DNA of 27,437 nt from PUPG01 sp041686485 (lineage in GTDB: Bacteria > Bacteroidota > Bacteroidia > Bacteroidales > UBA7960). The notes beneath the pieces are model-generated. The model saw only the letters and a list, made by a program, of their open reading frames with translations. It made no database searches and was not told where the DNA came from. The stretch is taken from positions 1 through 27,437 of the forward strand of contig JAWLDT010000029.1 of the NCBI GenBank assembly GCA_041686485.1, read 5' to 3'. Positions within the stretch are counted from its first letter, which is position 1, and every line of letters starts with the position of its first letter. Both the position numbers and the translations under genes were made by a program. This document shows positions 16,806 to 25,000 of this stretch, in pieces.

Positions 16806-17675
16806 ATGAATAGTAATGAATGGCCATTGGTATTTTTTACCTTGTTGTCGCAAATCAGCCTGGGTATCCTTTTCTCATGGCTGGTCCTTTCCCTGTCCTT
16901 GAAAAACACGGATATTCCAGCCTTTGGGGATCTAAAGAGGGTCATGCTGATTGCTGCCCTGGGAAGCATGGGCATAGCCCTGATCATCTCTTTTCTGCAT
17001 CTGGCCTTGCCAATGCATTCCGTTTACGCCCTCAGTAACATCGGCTCTTCCTGGTTAAGCCGGGAGATCCTTCTGGCTTCCTTCTACCTGTTTCTGATCG
17101 TTATTGCGTTTATTTCTTTTCAGTTTAACATCCCGCACCGCAGTATCGCCAATTACTTATTACTGGCAGCCATCCTTGCCGGGGTTGCCCTGATATGGTC
17201 AATGGCCCGCGTCTATATGATTCCCACCGTTCCGCTTTGGAATACACCGGCAACGCTGGTGGCATTTTTCAACACGGCACTGCTGCTTGGCAGTGGCGCC
17301 ACACTGGTGATACTGACCGTCATGCTAAACAAAGGACTTTCATTGAATGTACTCATGCCGGTACATACCACACTTTTCTATTTGCTTGCCGCCGGTGTCT
17401 TCATTGGATTGCTCAATATGCTATTGTTACAGCCTGATATGACAGTCTTCAGCGGAAGTTTTCACACCCCGGAAATATCAGGCCTTTGGCAAACCGGACA
17501 AACATTGTTTCTGCTGATTGGCTTCAGCCTGATCACCTATTGGTTTGCATTCAAAGCACCTGCCATAAATGGACCCATTTCTCTGCTGATATATGGTGCC
17601 ATGGCCTGTTTCCTTCTTTCAGAGCTCTTTGGCAGATATATCTTTTATGCGTCCTACTACCGTGTGGGGATATAA
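16806..17675 (+). CDS. dmsC: DMSO reductase membrane anchor subunit DmsC
   Basis: The protein has 289 aa and about eight predicted membrane helices, matching DmsC in length. It includes the characteristic FLHLALPMHSVYALSNIGSS and WLSREI segments. In the family it anchors DmsAB and oxidises menaquinol. It starts 22 bp after dmsB. Confidence 0.92.
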   Translation: MNSNEWPLVFFTLLSQISLGILFSWLVLSLSLKNTDIPAFGDLKRVMLIAALGSMGIALIISFLHLALPMHSVYALSNIGSSWLSREILLASFYLFLIVIAFISFQFNIPHRSIANYLLLAAILAGVALIWSMARVYMIPTVPLWNTPATLVAFFNTALLLGSGATLVILTVMLNKGLSLNVLMPVHTTLFYLLAAGVFIGLLNMLLLQPDMTVFSGSFHTPEISGLWQTGQTLFLLIGFSLITYWFAFKAPAINGPISLLIYGAMACFLLSELFGRYIFYASYYRVGI

Positions 17676-17709
17676 CACACATCATATGAAAAACAGCTTA
17701 TAACGATAC

Positions 17710-19500
17710 ATGACGCATAACCGAATTTTCTCCTCATTCTATATGAATACCCTGCAAAAAGCGGAAAGGCGAAAGCCTGTAACTATTAATCAAAAGGATC
17801 TGTGGCTTAAAGCTGCTGTCATTGGAAGTCTATGGGGGGCAGCCGAAATTGTACTGGGTAGTTTCCTGCACAATCTACGAATCCCGTTTAGCGGCAATAT
17901 GTTGACAGCCATTGGTATTGTCCTGATGATATCCGGACATCGTCTTTGGCCTGAAAGGGGTATCATTTTCAGGGCCGGTCTGATATGCGCCGCCCTGAAA
18001 ACCCTATCGCCTAGTCCGGTACTTTTGGGACCCATGCTTTCTATTTTCATGCAGGCCACCTTAATGGAATTGGCGGTCTCGGCGGGACGAAAATCATTAG
18101 TCGGATATATCATCGGCGGTGGTCTGGCTATGAGCTGGAATCTGCTCTACCGCATCTTCTCCTCTATTGTTATTTATGGCGGACCACTCATTGCGCTTTA
18201 TCAAAACCTTGTGAATTTCCTGAACGAACAAACTGGTCTGACGGTTGAAGGATACTGGACGCCTATCCTGATTCTGTGGGCTTTATTTTTCTTTTTCGGT
18301 GCATTTGCTGCTGTGGCCGGCATTTTTATCTCTAAAAAAGCCAATAAAACAGCACCCTTCTGGGATTTTTCAGCTCCCGCTAAGGGCACCACACAGCCTA
18401 TACCGGAAAAAAACAACAATGCAAGTGTGCTGATAAGACCCATCATCCTACTAGCCTGCTTAACAGGCGGGCTATACTCCATCATTGTGCTGCCGGTAAT
18501 CCAGACGGTCGGGGTTTTAGGCATTTTTCTTTTTGTGGTATGGCTTTATAACAAACGCTTGATATACCGTTTTGCCAAAAAACGGGGTTACTGGATAAGC
18601 ATACTGGTATTGCTCGGGCTGTCGTCTTATTTTATGGGAAATGTATTTGGATTCAGTATAGAGGGCTTAAAGGTCGGTGGGGAAATGGTCATGCGGGCTA
18701 CCTATGTAATAACCGGTTTCAGCGTCATAAGCAGTGAACTGAGAAACCCCGCCCTTGTCGGATTTTTCAGGGGGAAAAACATGGATCCTTTTTTGTCGGC
18801 GGTCAGGATCTCCTTCCAGACAACACCACTGTTGATCAGCAACATCCCCGGGAAACAAGCCTGGCGGCGGCCGGCAAAGGTACTTGGAGACATCATTGGA
18901 AGCATGGAGCAGGCATTTTATCACCTTCGGGAACAAACCGGTCAACAACCCACAGTATTTATTGTGACCGGCGCCAAAGGTTCCGGAAAAACCACGCTTC
19001 TCAAAGATATTGTTCACCATCTCAAAGCCAGTAACATTCAGTTTGAAGGATTCCTGGCACCCGCCATTGAAACAAACGGAATAAGGACAGGCTACAAAAT
19101 CAGAGATGTAAACCGGGACACAGAAATGCCGCTTTGCCAGAGAGAGGAGGTACCAAACAAAGCCCAACCTGGTCCATTTCGTTTTAACCCGGATGGTATC
19201 CGATTTGGCGAACGCATCTTACAGAGCGCCTCATCAGACCAGTCTGACATCCTGATCATAGATGAACTGGGGCCTTTTGAACTCAACGGCCAGGGGTGGG
19301 ATCCGGTCTTGTCAGAACTGAAAGACAACTGGAACAAACCCATGCTATGGGTCGTCCGTGAATCCCTGACCTCAGCAATCACAGAGAGGTATAGTGCTAC
19401 CGTAATGGATACCTTCCCAGCCAGTCAGATAAGTGCGGAAGAGGCCGCCAATACCATCATCCAGCAGATAAAAGATAATGAAACAAAACAAACCACCTGA
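17710..19500 (+). CDS. Fusion: ECF S-component-like membrane domain, second membrane region, THEP1-like NTPase
   Basis: One 596-aa polypeptide. Residues about 33-210 hold five to six hydrophobic helices with a pattern like ECF transporter S-components (IGSLWGAAEIVLGSF, GLICAALKTLSPSPVLLGP, LMELAV). Residues about 240-320 hold three more helices; 320-410 is amphipathic (GGEMVMRATYVITGFSVI, SAVRISFQTTPLLI) and faintly resembles EcfT, but lacks its Ala-Arg-Gly coupling motif. Residues 415-596 form a P-loop domain with Walker A GAKGSGKT (421-428) and Walker B ILIIDELGPFEL, characteristic of THEP1-type nucleoside-triphosphatases and matching their usual length. It lies 34 bp after dmsC and overlaps mobA. 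A role in molybdenum-cofactor or substrate supply is inferred from context. ATG 17743 is an alternative start. Confidence 0.75.
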   Translation: MTHNRIFSSFYMNTLQKAERRKPVTINQKDLWLKAAVIGSLWGAAEIVLGSFLHNLRIPFSGNMLTAIGIVLMISGHRLWPERGIIFRAGLICAALKTLSPSPVLLGPMLSIFMQATLMELAVSAGRKSLVGYIIGGGLAMSWNLLYRIFSSIVIYGGPLIALYQNLVNFLNEQTGLTVEGYWTPILILWALFFFFGAFAAVAGIFISKKANKTAPFWDFSAPAKGTTQPIPEKNNNASVLIRPIILLACLTGGLYSIIVLPVIQTVGVLGIFLFVVWLYNKRLIYRFAKKRGYWISILVLLGLSSYFMGNVFGFSIEGLKVGGEMVMRATYVITGFSVISSELRNPALVGFFRGKNMDPFLSAVRISFQTTPLLISNIPGKQAWRRPAKVLGDIIGSMEQAFYHLREQTGQQPTVFIVTGAKGSGKTTLLKDIVHHLKASNIQFEGFLAPAIETNGIRTGYKIRDVNRDTEMPLCQREEVPNKAQPGPFRFNPDGIRFGERILQSASSDQSDILIIDELGPFELNGQGWDPVLSELKDNWNKPMLWVVRESLTSAITERYSATVMDTFPASQISAEEAANTIIQQIKDNETKQTT

Positions 19501-20065
19501 GAGCAATAAACATATGACGGGTGTGGTACTGGCTGGTGGTAAAAGCAGCCGCTTCGGCCGGGATAAAGGCCTCTACCCTTTTCGCGGAAAACCCCTCGCC
19601 TATCATGCCCTGAACATCATCCGTCCACATTGCCGGGAGCTACTGATCAGCGCCAACGACCATGCAGAAGCCTATAAACAGCCTGGTGTACAAACCATTC
19701 AGGACATCTATCCCCACTGTGGCCCCCTTGGTGGCATCCATAGCGCCCTGTACCATGCAAAACACCGGCATATAGCCATCATCAGCTGCGACAGCCCCTT
19801 TATCCCTTCAGGGATTTATGATTTCCTTTATCAAAACATGGGAGATTATCAATGTATCATGCCGGCACACAACCATTTTATTGAAACCATGTGCGCCATT
19901 TATACAAAAGACAGCCTGTCAGTGATTGAAAAGGCTATCCGGAGTGGTACCTATAAAATTATAGAGGCCGTAAAGCAGTTGAATTGTCATTACCTTAACA
20001 TCGAAAGGACACCATTTTATTATCCGGACATATTCCATAACATTAATTACCCGGAGGACCTCTAA
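19478..20065 (+). CDS. mobA: Molybdenum cofactor guanylyltransferase MobA
   Basis: The 195-aa protein transfers GMP from GTP to molybdopterin to make the (bis-)MGD cofactor used by DmsA. It has the nucleotide-binding start VLAGGKSSRFGRDKG with a lysine loop, CGPLGGIHSAL for guanine binding, and the metal-binding Asp in SCDSPF. Size is normal. The start at 19478 overlaps the preceding gene by 23 bp; ATG 19514 (MTGVVLAGG) is an equally plausible start just before the first strand. Its position ending the dms operon is consistent with local cofactor supply. Confidence 0.93.
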   Translation: MKQNKPPESNKHMTGVVLAGGKSSRFGRDKGLYPFRGKPLAYHALNIIRPHCRELLISANDHAEAYKQPGVQTIQDIYPHCGPLGGIHSALYHAKHRHIAIISCDSPFIPSGIYDFLYQNMGDYQCIMPAHNHFIETMCAIYTKDSLSVIEKAIRSGTYKIIEAVKQLNCHYLNIERTPFYYPDIFHNINYPEDL

Positions 20066-20200
20066 TGTCATGTCAACGCTACTTTAGCCAGTCCGGGTCA
20101 TGATCTTTTCCTCATCGCTTCAAAAAAACTTACGAAGCTATGGCTATGCGCAGATTTTTTAATCCTTCGACTTTACCGACACAACAGCATTAACGCGACA

Positions 20201-21100
20201 CTAATAGCAGTCTTCGTTGATGTCGAGGACATATTTTTCAATGACATCCAGCTCCTTTGCTGTTTCCGAACCATCGAACCCGTTAATGTCTTCATAGACG
20301 ATCATATGCCTGTAAGCACGCAGAAAGTCGGCTGCGACCGGGTAATAGGACCAGTGCCATTTCTCTTCTTCGTAGCCGCCCTCCCTGTCTTGCCCATGGG
20401 CCGTATAAGGCTGACAAAAGCCATAATCATAGGCGTGCTGCCTTAGCCAACGGTATACCTCTCTTCCTTCAAAGCTATCGAAATAGCTGTTTTGCAAACT
20501 ATTTAAATCAATATCGGTACCCCAATGGTGACGGGAAGTGCCTGGCATGGCGCTGAATCGCAGTATTTCCAAAGCCCTTTCGCCGGCATCTTCAATATCG
20601 GTAGCCTTCACATCGCCATGCAATTTGCGCAGGCCATTCCATTTTTCTTCCCATATGCGTTTCTGGTGGTCAAAACTCCGGGCGCCGGAAATCACTCGGA
20701 GGGTCACCCCCTCTTCACGGGCAGCCTCATACATGGATGTAAAAGCTTTATAAGCTTCTTCGCGCATATAGATTCCCTCACGGCTGGCCATGGACAGGGC
20801 CACCTCAACAAAATCCTGATGGGATGACGGAACCAATTTTCCCAAAAGTGCCTCTTTAGTAATGGCCGGTGTAAAATATGTGTCGTCGGCTTTCATATGA
20901 CTTTGCTCCTCAACGGTATCTTGATGCCCGACTTTGGTATCATTTTCATGGGTTTGACGTTCTTCTTCCTGTTGAGAAGAAATGGTCGCACGACGCGCCG
21001 AACGGTAACCCCGGGAAAAGACAAACAACAATCCAAGAAGCACCACCAGGGCAATCAGAAAGATCCGCTGCCATGGTGGGTGCTTTTTCTTTTTAGTCAT
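20201..21100 (-). CDS. VanY-type D-alanyl-D-alanine carboxypeptidase (M15B), membrane-anchored
   Basis: The 299-aa protein starts with a Lys-rich N-terminus and one membrane helix (13-28), then an acidic linker and an M15 peptidase domain. It shows SGARSFDHQKRIW, the zinc motif SRHHWGTDID (His191, Asp198), and EEEKWHW with catalytic Glu246 and zinc ligand His249. It should trim the terminal D-Ala of peptidoglycan stem peptides in the periplasm. The start overlaps the end of the S9 peptidase gene by 8 bp (ATGACTAA), which implies translational coupling. No link to glycopeptide resistance is suggested. Confidence 0.9.
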   Translation of the reverse strand: MTKKKKHPPWQRIFLIALVVLLGLLFVFSRGYRSARRATISSQQEEERQTHENDTKVGHQDTVEEQSHMKADDTYFTPAITKEALLGKLVPSSHQDFVEVALSMASREGIYMREEAYKAFTSMYEAAREEGVTLRVISGARSFDHQKRIWEEKWNGLRKLHGDVKATDIEDAGERALEILRFSAMPGTSRHHWGTDIDLNSLQNSYFDSFEGREVYRWLRQHAYDYGFCQPYTAHGQDREGGYEEEKWHWSYYPVAADFLRAYRHMIVYEDINGFDGSETAKELDVIEKYVLDINEDCY

Positions 21101-23132
21101 TTTTCAGCCACTTATCGAGCCAGTTGAAAAATTCACGTTGCCAGAGAATACCGTTTTGTGGTGTCAACACCCAGTGACTTTCTTCAGGAAAGAAGAGTAA
21201 CCGGCTCGGAATATCCTGAAGCTGTGCAGCATTGAATGCCTGCAGCCCCTCCGTGTATGGCACACGATAATCTTTGGCGCCATGGATCACCATTATAGGT
21301 GTGTCCCAGCGATGCACGTAGCGATGGGGAGAAAAATCATAACTGTGCGGACGGGGATCTTCCCAGTATGCTCCGCCAATGTCATGGTTGGCAAAGAACA
21401 TCTCCTCGGTACTGCCATACCAGCTCTCAAGATTGTACAAGCCACAGTGCGAGATAAAAGCACTGAACCGGTTATCATGATTGCCGGCCAGCCAGAAAAC
21501 ACTGTAACCACCATAGCTGGCGCCTACAGCGCCAAGCCTGTCTTCATCAACAAATGGTTCGGTTTTGACATGATCTATGGCGCTGAAATAATCATCCATG
21601 TTTTGTCCACCATAGTCTTCGCTGATCTGGTCGTTCCATTCCTGTCCGAAGGTAGGCAATCCGCGACGGTTCGGGGCTACGACGATATAGTCGTTGGCAG
21701 CCATCATCTGGAAGTTCCAGCGAAAGGAGAAAAACTGGCTGACAGCGCTTTGCGGTCCGCCACCACAATATAAGAGGGCTGGATACTTTTTATCCGGATC
21801 AAAATTCGGGGGATAGATCACCCATACCAGCATTTCCTTATTGTCAGTGGTAGAGACCCACCGTTCTTCCACCCGTCCCATGTCGGTGCGGTCCAGGAGC
21901 TCACGGTTGACGAAGCTGAGCTGTTCCTGCTCACCGGTTGTGGCATGTACCCGGAAAATCTCTGTCGGCATGGACATTGACATACGCTGAGCGATGAGGT
22001 AATCATTGGCCTGTACAACAGATTGATAGTTGTGCCGTCCTTCTGTCAGTTGACTGATCCCAGCCGTTTCAGTATCGAGAGCATACAACTGGTACGTGGC
22101 ATGAATACCGCTCACGAAATAAAGTATGCGACTGTCAGATGACCAGCTGAAGCCGCTGGCGCTCTGATCAAAGCCTGCCGAGTAATCGCGGTACTTGCCG
22201 GTGTCCAGATCCATGATCATGATGCGGCTCTTGTCTGACTCAAAACCCGGTGTTTCCATACTTTCCCAGGCCATATAGTTACCATCCGGAGAAAAAACCG
22301 GGTTTTTGTCATACCCTTTATTGAAAGGAGTCAGATTCTTTGTTTCTTCCGTATCGAGGTCATACAGGTAAATATCTGAATTGGTAGAGATCGTCCAGTC
22401 TTTTCCCACCTTTTTCTTACAGGTATAGGCCAGTGTTCGGCCATCAGCACCCCAGGCTATCTGGGAGCTACCACCAAATGGTGGAAGCGGGCTGCTCCAG
22501 GGTTCCCCTTCCATGATATCTTTTCCTTCGCCAACCTGGCCATTCGCATAGCCAGCCACAAACACATGGCTGAATGTGCCATCGTGCCATTGATCCCAGT
22601 GCCTGTACATCAAGTCATCCGCAAGATAGGCATCGGCACGCGGGAGATCAGGGTGTTTGTCGTCGATGGTAGCCTGCACCTTCACCTTTTTGGTGTAATA
22701 AATGTGTTGTCCGTCAGGGGCATATCCAAAACCGGTAATGCCACCATCAATAAAGGTCACCTGTTCAATATTGGAGCCGTCCGGGTCCATCTCAAACAAC
22801 TGATTTTTGTCATCCACGGATTTCAGAAAACCGATACGTTGACCGTCCGGCCGCCAGGCAGGAGCAGACTCAGAGTCTTCCGAACCAGTAATATTGACAG
22901 CCTCTCCCCCATCAACAGGTATTATAAAAAGATGGCTGACCCCTTTGTTTTCTTCAATATCATAGGAGGTAGCGTTAAAGAGTACCCTTTCACCATCAGG
23001 AGATACTTTTACATCCCCAATACGGTCGAATTCCCATAGTGTTTCGGGTGACATGGGTTGTGAATCCGCTTTGGAAGCTGATGAAAACATCATACAAAAA
23101 ACGATTGAAATGAATAAGAGATTTTTCTTCAT
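21093..23132 (-). CDS. Secreted S9-family serine peptidase (prolyl oligopeptidase / acylaminoacyl peptidase type)
   Basis: The 679-aa protein has a signal peptide (MKKNLLFISIVFCMMF, cleavage after SKA), an N-terminal beta-propeller with VSPDG / FSPDG blades, and a C-terminal alpha/beta hydrolase. The catalytic triad is Ser539 (GASYGGYS), Asp621 (HGAKDYRVP) and His653 (EESHWV). It cleaves peptides or blocked amino acids in the periplasm or outside. It lies 37 bp after recA and overlaps vanY by 8 bp. Confidence 0.93.
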   Translation of the reverse strand: MKKNLLFISIVFCMMFSSASKADSQPMSPETLWEFDRIGDVKVSPDGERVLFNATSYDIEENKGVSHLFIIPVDGGEAVNITGSEDSESAPAWRPDGQRIGFLKSVDDKNQLFEMDPDGSNIEQVTFIDGGITGFGYAPDGQHIYYTKKVKVQATIDDKHPDLPRADAYLADDLMYRHWDQWHDGTFSHVFVAGYANGQVGEGKDIMEGEPWSSPLPPFGGSSQIAWGADGRTLAYTCKKKVGKDWTISTNSDIYLYDLDTEETKNLTPFNKGYDKNPVFSPDGNYMAWESMETPGFESDKSRIMIMDLDTGKYRDYSAGFDQSASGFSWSSDSRILYFVSGIHATYQLYALDTETAGISQLTEGRHNYQSVVQANDYLIAQRMSMSMPTEIFRVHATTGEQEQLSFVNRELLDRTDMGRVEERWVSTTDNKEMLVWVIYPPNFDPDKKYPALLYCGGGPQSAVSQFFSFRWNFQMMAANDYIVVAPNRRGLPTFGQEWNDQISEDYGGQNMDDYFSAIDHVKTEPFVDEDRLGAVGASYGGYSVFWLAGNHDNRFSAFISHCGLYNLESWYGSTEEMFFANHDIGGAYWEDPRPHSYDFSPHRYVHRWDTPIMVIHGAKDYRVPYTEGLQAFNAAQLQDIPSRLLFFPEESHWVLTPQNGILWQREFFNWLDKWLKND

Positions 23133-23169
23133 GATTGTGTTGGTTTATGATTTGGATATAGCACCGGTC

Positions 23170-24213
23170 TTATGAAGCTTTTTCTTCCAGTGCCTGTTTG
23201 ATTTTCGTCTCCAGCTCTTCGGCCAGCTCAACATTATCCATCAACAGCTGTTTGACAGCATCCCTGCCCTGTCCGAGCTTGGTATCTCCATAGCTGAACC
23301 ATGATCCTGATTTTTTGATAATGTTATGATCGACGGCAAGGTCGATGACCTCTCCTACTTTGGATATCCCCTGTCCATAGATGATATCGAACTCAGCCTG
23401 GCGAAATGGCGGTGCCAGTTTATTCTTGACCACTTTGACTTTCGTGCGGTTCCCCATCACCTGGTCTCCCTCTTTGATCTGAGATGCACGGCGGATATCG
23501 ATACGCACGGAAGAGTAGAATTTAAGCGCATTACCGCCAGTTGTTGTTTCGGGGTTTCCAAACATAACACCGATCTTTTCGCGCAACTGATTGATAAAGA
23601 TACAACAACTATTGGTTTTATTGATGGTACTGGTAAGCTTTCGCAATGCCTGTGACATCAGGCGAGCCTGCAGTCCCATTTTTGAGTCACCCATCTCCCC
23701 TTCGATCTCGCTTTTAGGGGTTAATGCCGCCACGGAGTCAATCACGATAATGTCCAGTGCCCCGGAACGAATCAGGTTTTCGGCAATCTCCAGCGCCTGC
23801 TCTCCATTGTCGGGCTGGCTTACCAACAGGTTCTCAATATCCACGCCCAACTTAGCAGCATAGGTGCTGTCGAAAGCATTCTCAGCATCGATGAAGGCTG
23901 CAACACCGCCTTGTTTTTGGGCTTCGGCAATGGCATGGATCGCCAGGGTGGTTTTCCCGGAGGCTTCCGGGCCATAAATCTCAACCACCCGTCCACGTGG
24001 CAGGCCACCGGTACCCAGAGCAAGATCCAACGTCAATGACCCGGTCGGGATTGCCTCAACCGGCACAACAGCTGAATCACCAAGCTTCATGATGGCTCCT
24101 TTGCCATACGACTTCTCAATTTTGTCCAGTGTCAACTGCAAAGCTTTCTGCTTTTCCTTATCAACGGACTTTTTATTCTCCTGGTTAGCAGGATTCTCTT
24201 TTTCTTTGCTCAT
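23170..24213 (-). CDS. recA: Recombinase RecA
   Basis: The 347-aa protein has Walker A GPEASGKTT (81-89), the MAW-type start KALQLTLDKIEKSYGKGAI, the DIIVIDSVAALTPKSEIEGE Walker B/L1 region, and the L2 segment FGNPETTTGGNALKFYSSVRIDIRR (here shown by GNPETTTGGNALKFY). It forms ATP-dependent filaments on single-stranded DNA for homologous recombination and repair. No LexA-type box was recognised upstream. The C-terminus is short and ends in a mixed charged tail. It is preceded by rsmG (60-bp gap) and followed by the S9 peptidase gene on the same strand. Confidence 0.98.
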   Translation of the reverse strand: MSKEKENPANQENKKSVDKEKQKALQLTLDKIEKSYGKGAIMKLGDSAVVPVEAIPTGSLTLDLALGTGGLPRGRVVEIYGPEASGKTTLAIHAIAEAQKQGGVAAFIDAENAFDSTYAAKLGVDIENLLVSQPDNGEQALEIAENLIRSGALDIIVIDSVAALTPKSEIEGEMGDSKMGLQARLMSQALRKLTSTINKTNSCCIFINQLREKIGVMFGNPETTTGGNALKFYSSVRIDIRRASQIKEGDQVMGNRTKVKVVKNKLAPPFRQAEFDIIYGQGISKVGEVIDLAVDHNIIKKSGSWFSYGDTKLGQGRDAVKQLLMDNVELAEELETKIKQALEEKAS

Positions 24214-24252
24214 AAGAACTATTTTTTATGTTTTAAAGATATTTTATTTATT

Positions 24253-24260
24253 CAAAAATA
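24253..24260 (-). promoter_or_regulatory. Possible -7 element of a recA promoter
   Basis: On the minus strand TATTTTTG fits TAnnTTTG 39 bp before the recA ATG, in the AT-rich gap after rsmG. No good -33 TTTG was found at the expected distance. Confidence 0.35.
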
Positions 24261-24273
24261 ATCTTTTAATTTG

Positions 24274-24903
24274 TTAATCGATATTTTTGCTTATATGAAT
24301 TAGCTTTTTGGTCTCAAAAAAAGGTTCAGTAAAATAATCTGCCAGGTTGTATATATCAGCTGTCCATGTCAGTCTGGCCAGTTCCTCCTCCACATCACCA
24401 CCTTTCAGGTATAAAACGCCATTAGGGATACGGTTATGACCTTTCGGAATAATTTTATCAGCTACCCAGGGCAGAAAGACCGCCAGAGATTTGACAGCCC
24501 TGCTGGTAACGAAATCAAAACGACCATTTAGATTTTCACCACGTTGTTGAATTGCTTCGACATTTTTTAGACCCAGCCGCCGGATCACATCATTCACGAC
24601 TTTAATCTTCTTACCAACAGAATCCACAAGCACAAAATTTGCCTCCGGGCTGCAAATCGCCAGTGGAATACCCGGGAACCCTCCTCCGGTGCCCACATCC
24701 AGTATGCCGGAGCCTGCTCTGAACCTTATCACTTTAAGAATGGCCATCGAATGCAGAACATGACGCTTATAAAAGAATTCCATATCCTGCCGCGATATGA
24801 CATTGATCTTTTGGTTCCACGCCCTGTATATCGGATCAAGTTCTTTCAATCGATCATATTGCTCATGAGTGAGGTCAGGAAAATATTTTTTTATGATTTC
24901 CAT
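24274..24903 (-). CDS. rsmG: 16S rRNA (guanine-527-N7)-methyltransferase RsmG
   Basis: The 209-aa SAM-dependent methyltransferase carries WNQKINVISRQD in its N-terminal helix region, the SAM-binding motif LDVGTGGGFPGIPLA (68-82) and the later FDFVTSRAV. It methylates G527 in the 530 loop of 16S rRNA. The length is normal. A minus-strand TAATTTTG (24915-24908) stands immediately before the ATG, so any transcript from it would have almost no leader; no -33 element accompanies it. Confidence 0.96.
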   Translation of the reverse strand: MEIIKKYFPDLTHEQYDRLKELDPIYRAWNQKINVISRQDMEFFYKRHVLHSMAILKVIRFRAGSGILDVGTGGGFPGIPLAICSPEANFVLVDSVGKKIKVVNDVIRRLGLKNVEAIQQRGENLNGRFDFVTSRAVKSLAVFLPWVADKIIPKGHNRIPNGVLYLKGGDVEEELARLTWTADIYNLADYFTEPFFETKKLIHISKNID

Positions 24904-24926
24904 TTTTCAAAATTACGGAATTGGTG

Positions 24927-24934
24927 TATTTTTG
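24927..24934 (+). promoter_or_regulatory. Predicted -7 element upstream of the glucosaminidase gene
   Basis: TATTTTTG fits TAnnTTTG and lies 66 bp before the proposed start, in the divergent gap shared with rsmG. The -33 region is weak. Confidence 0.4.
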
Positions 24935-25000
24935 GGCTTCGATAGCTGTTTTGGTAACCTGAAAGTGCATCACCCATTTTATCTATCAAAAATAGTGTTT

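Noticed and set aside
16133..16987. 284-aa minus-strand open frame opposite dmsB/dmsC
   Set aside because: It is antisense to two well-identified genes and has no domain pattern.
20066..20200. Terminator between convergent mobA and vanY
   Set aside because: There is a T-run (20155-20160), but I found no stable stem before it on either strand.
20201..21100. Vancomycin-resistance role of the VanY-type protein
   Set aside because: Only the peptidase family is shared; there are no vanR/S/H/A genes and the neighbours are an S9 peptidase and recA.
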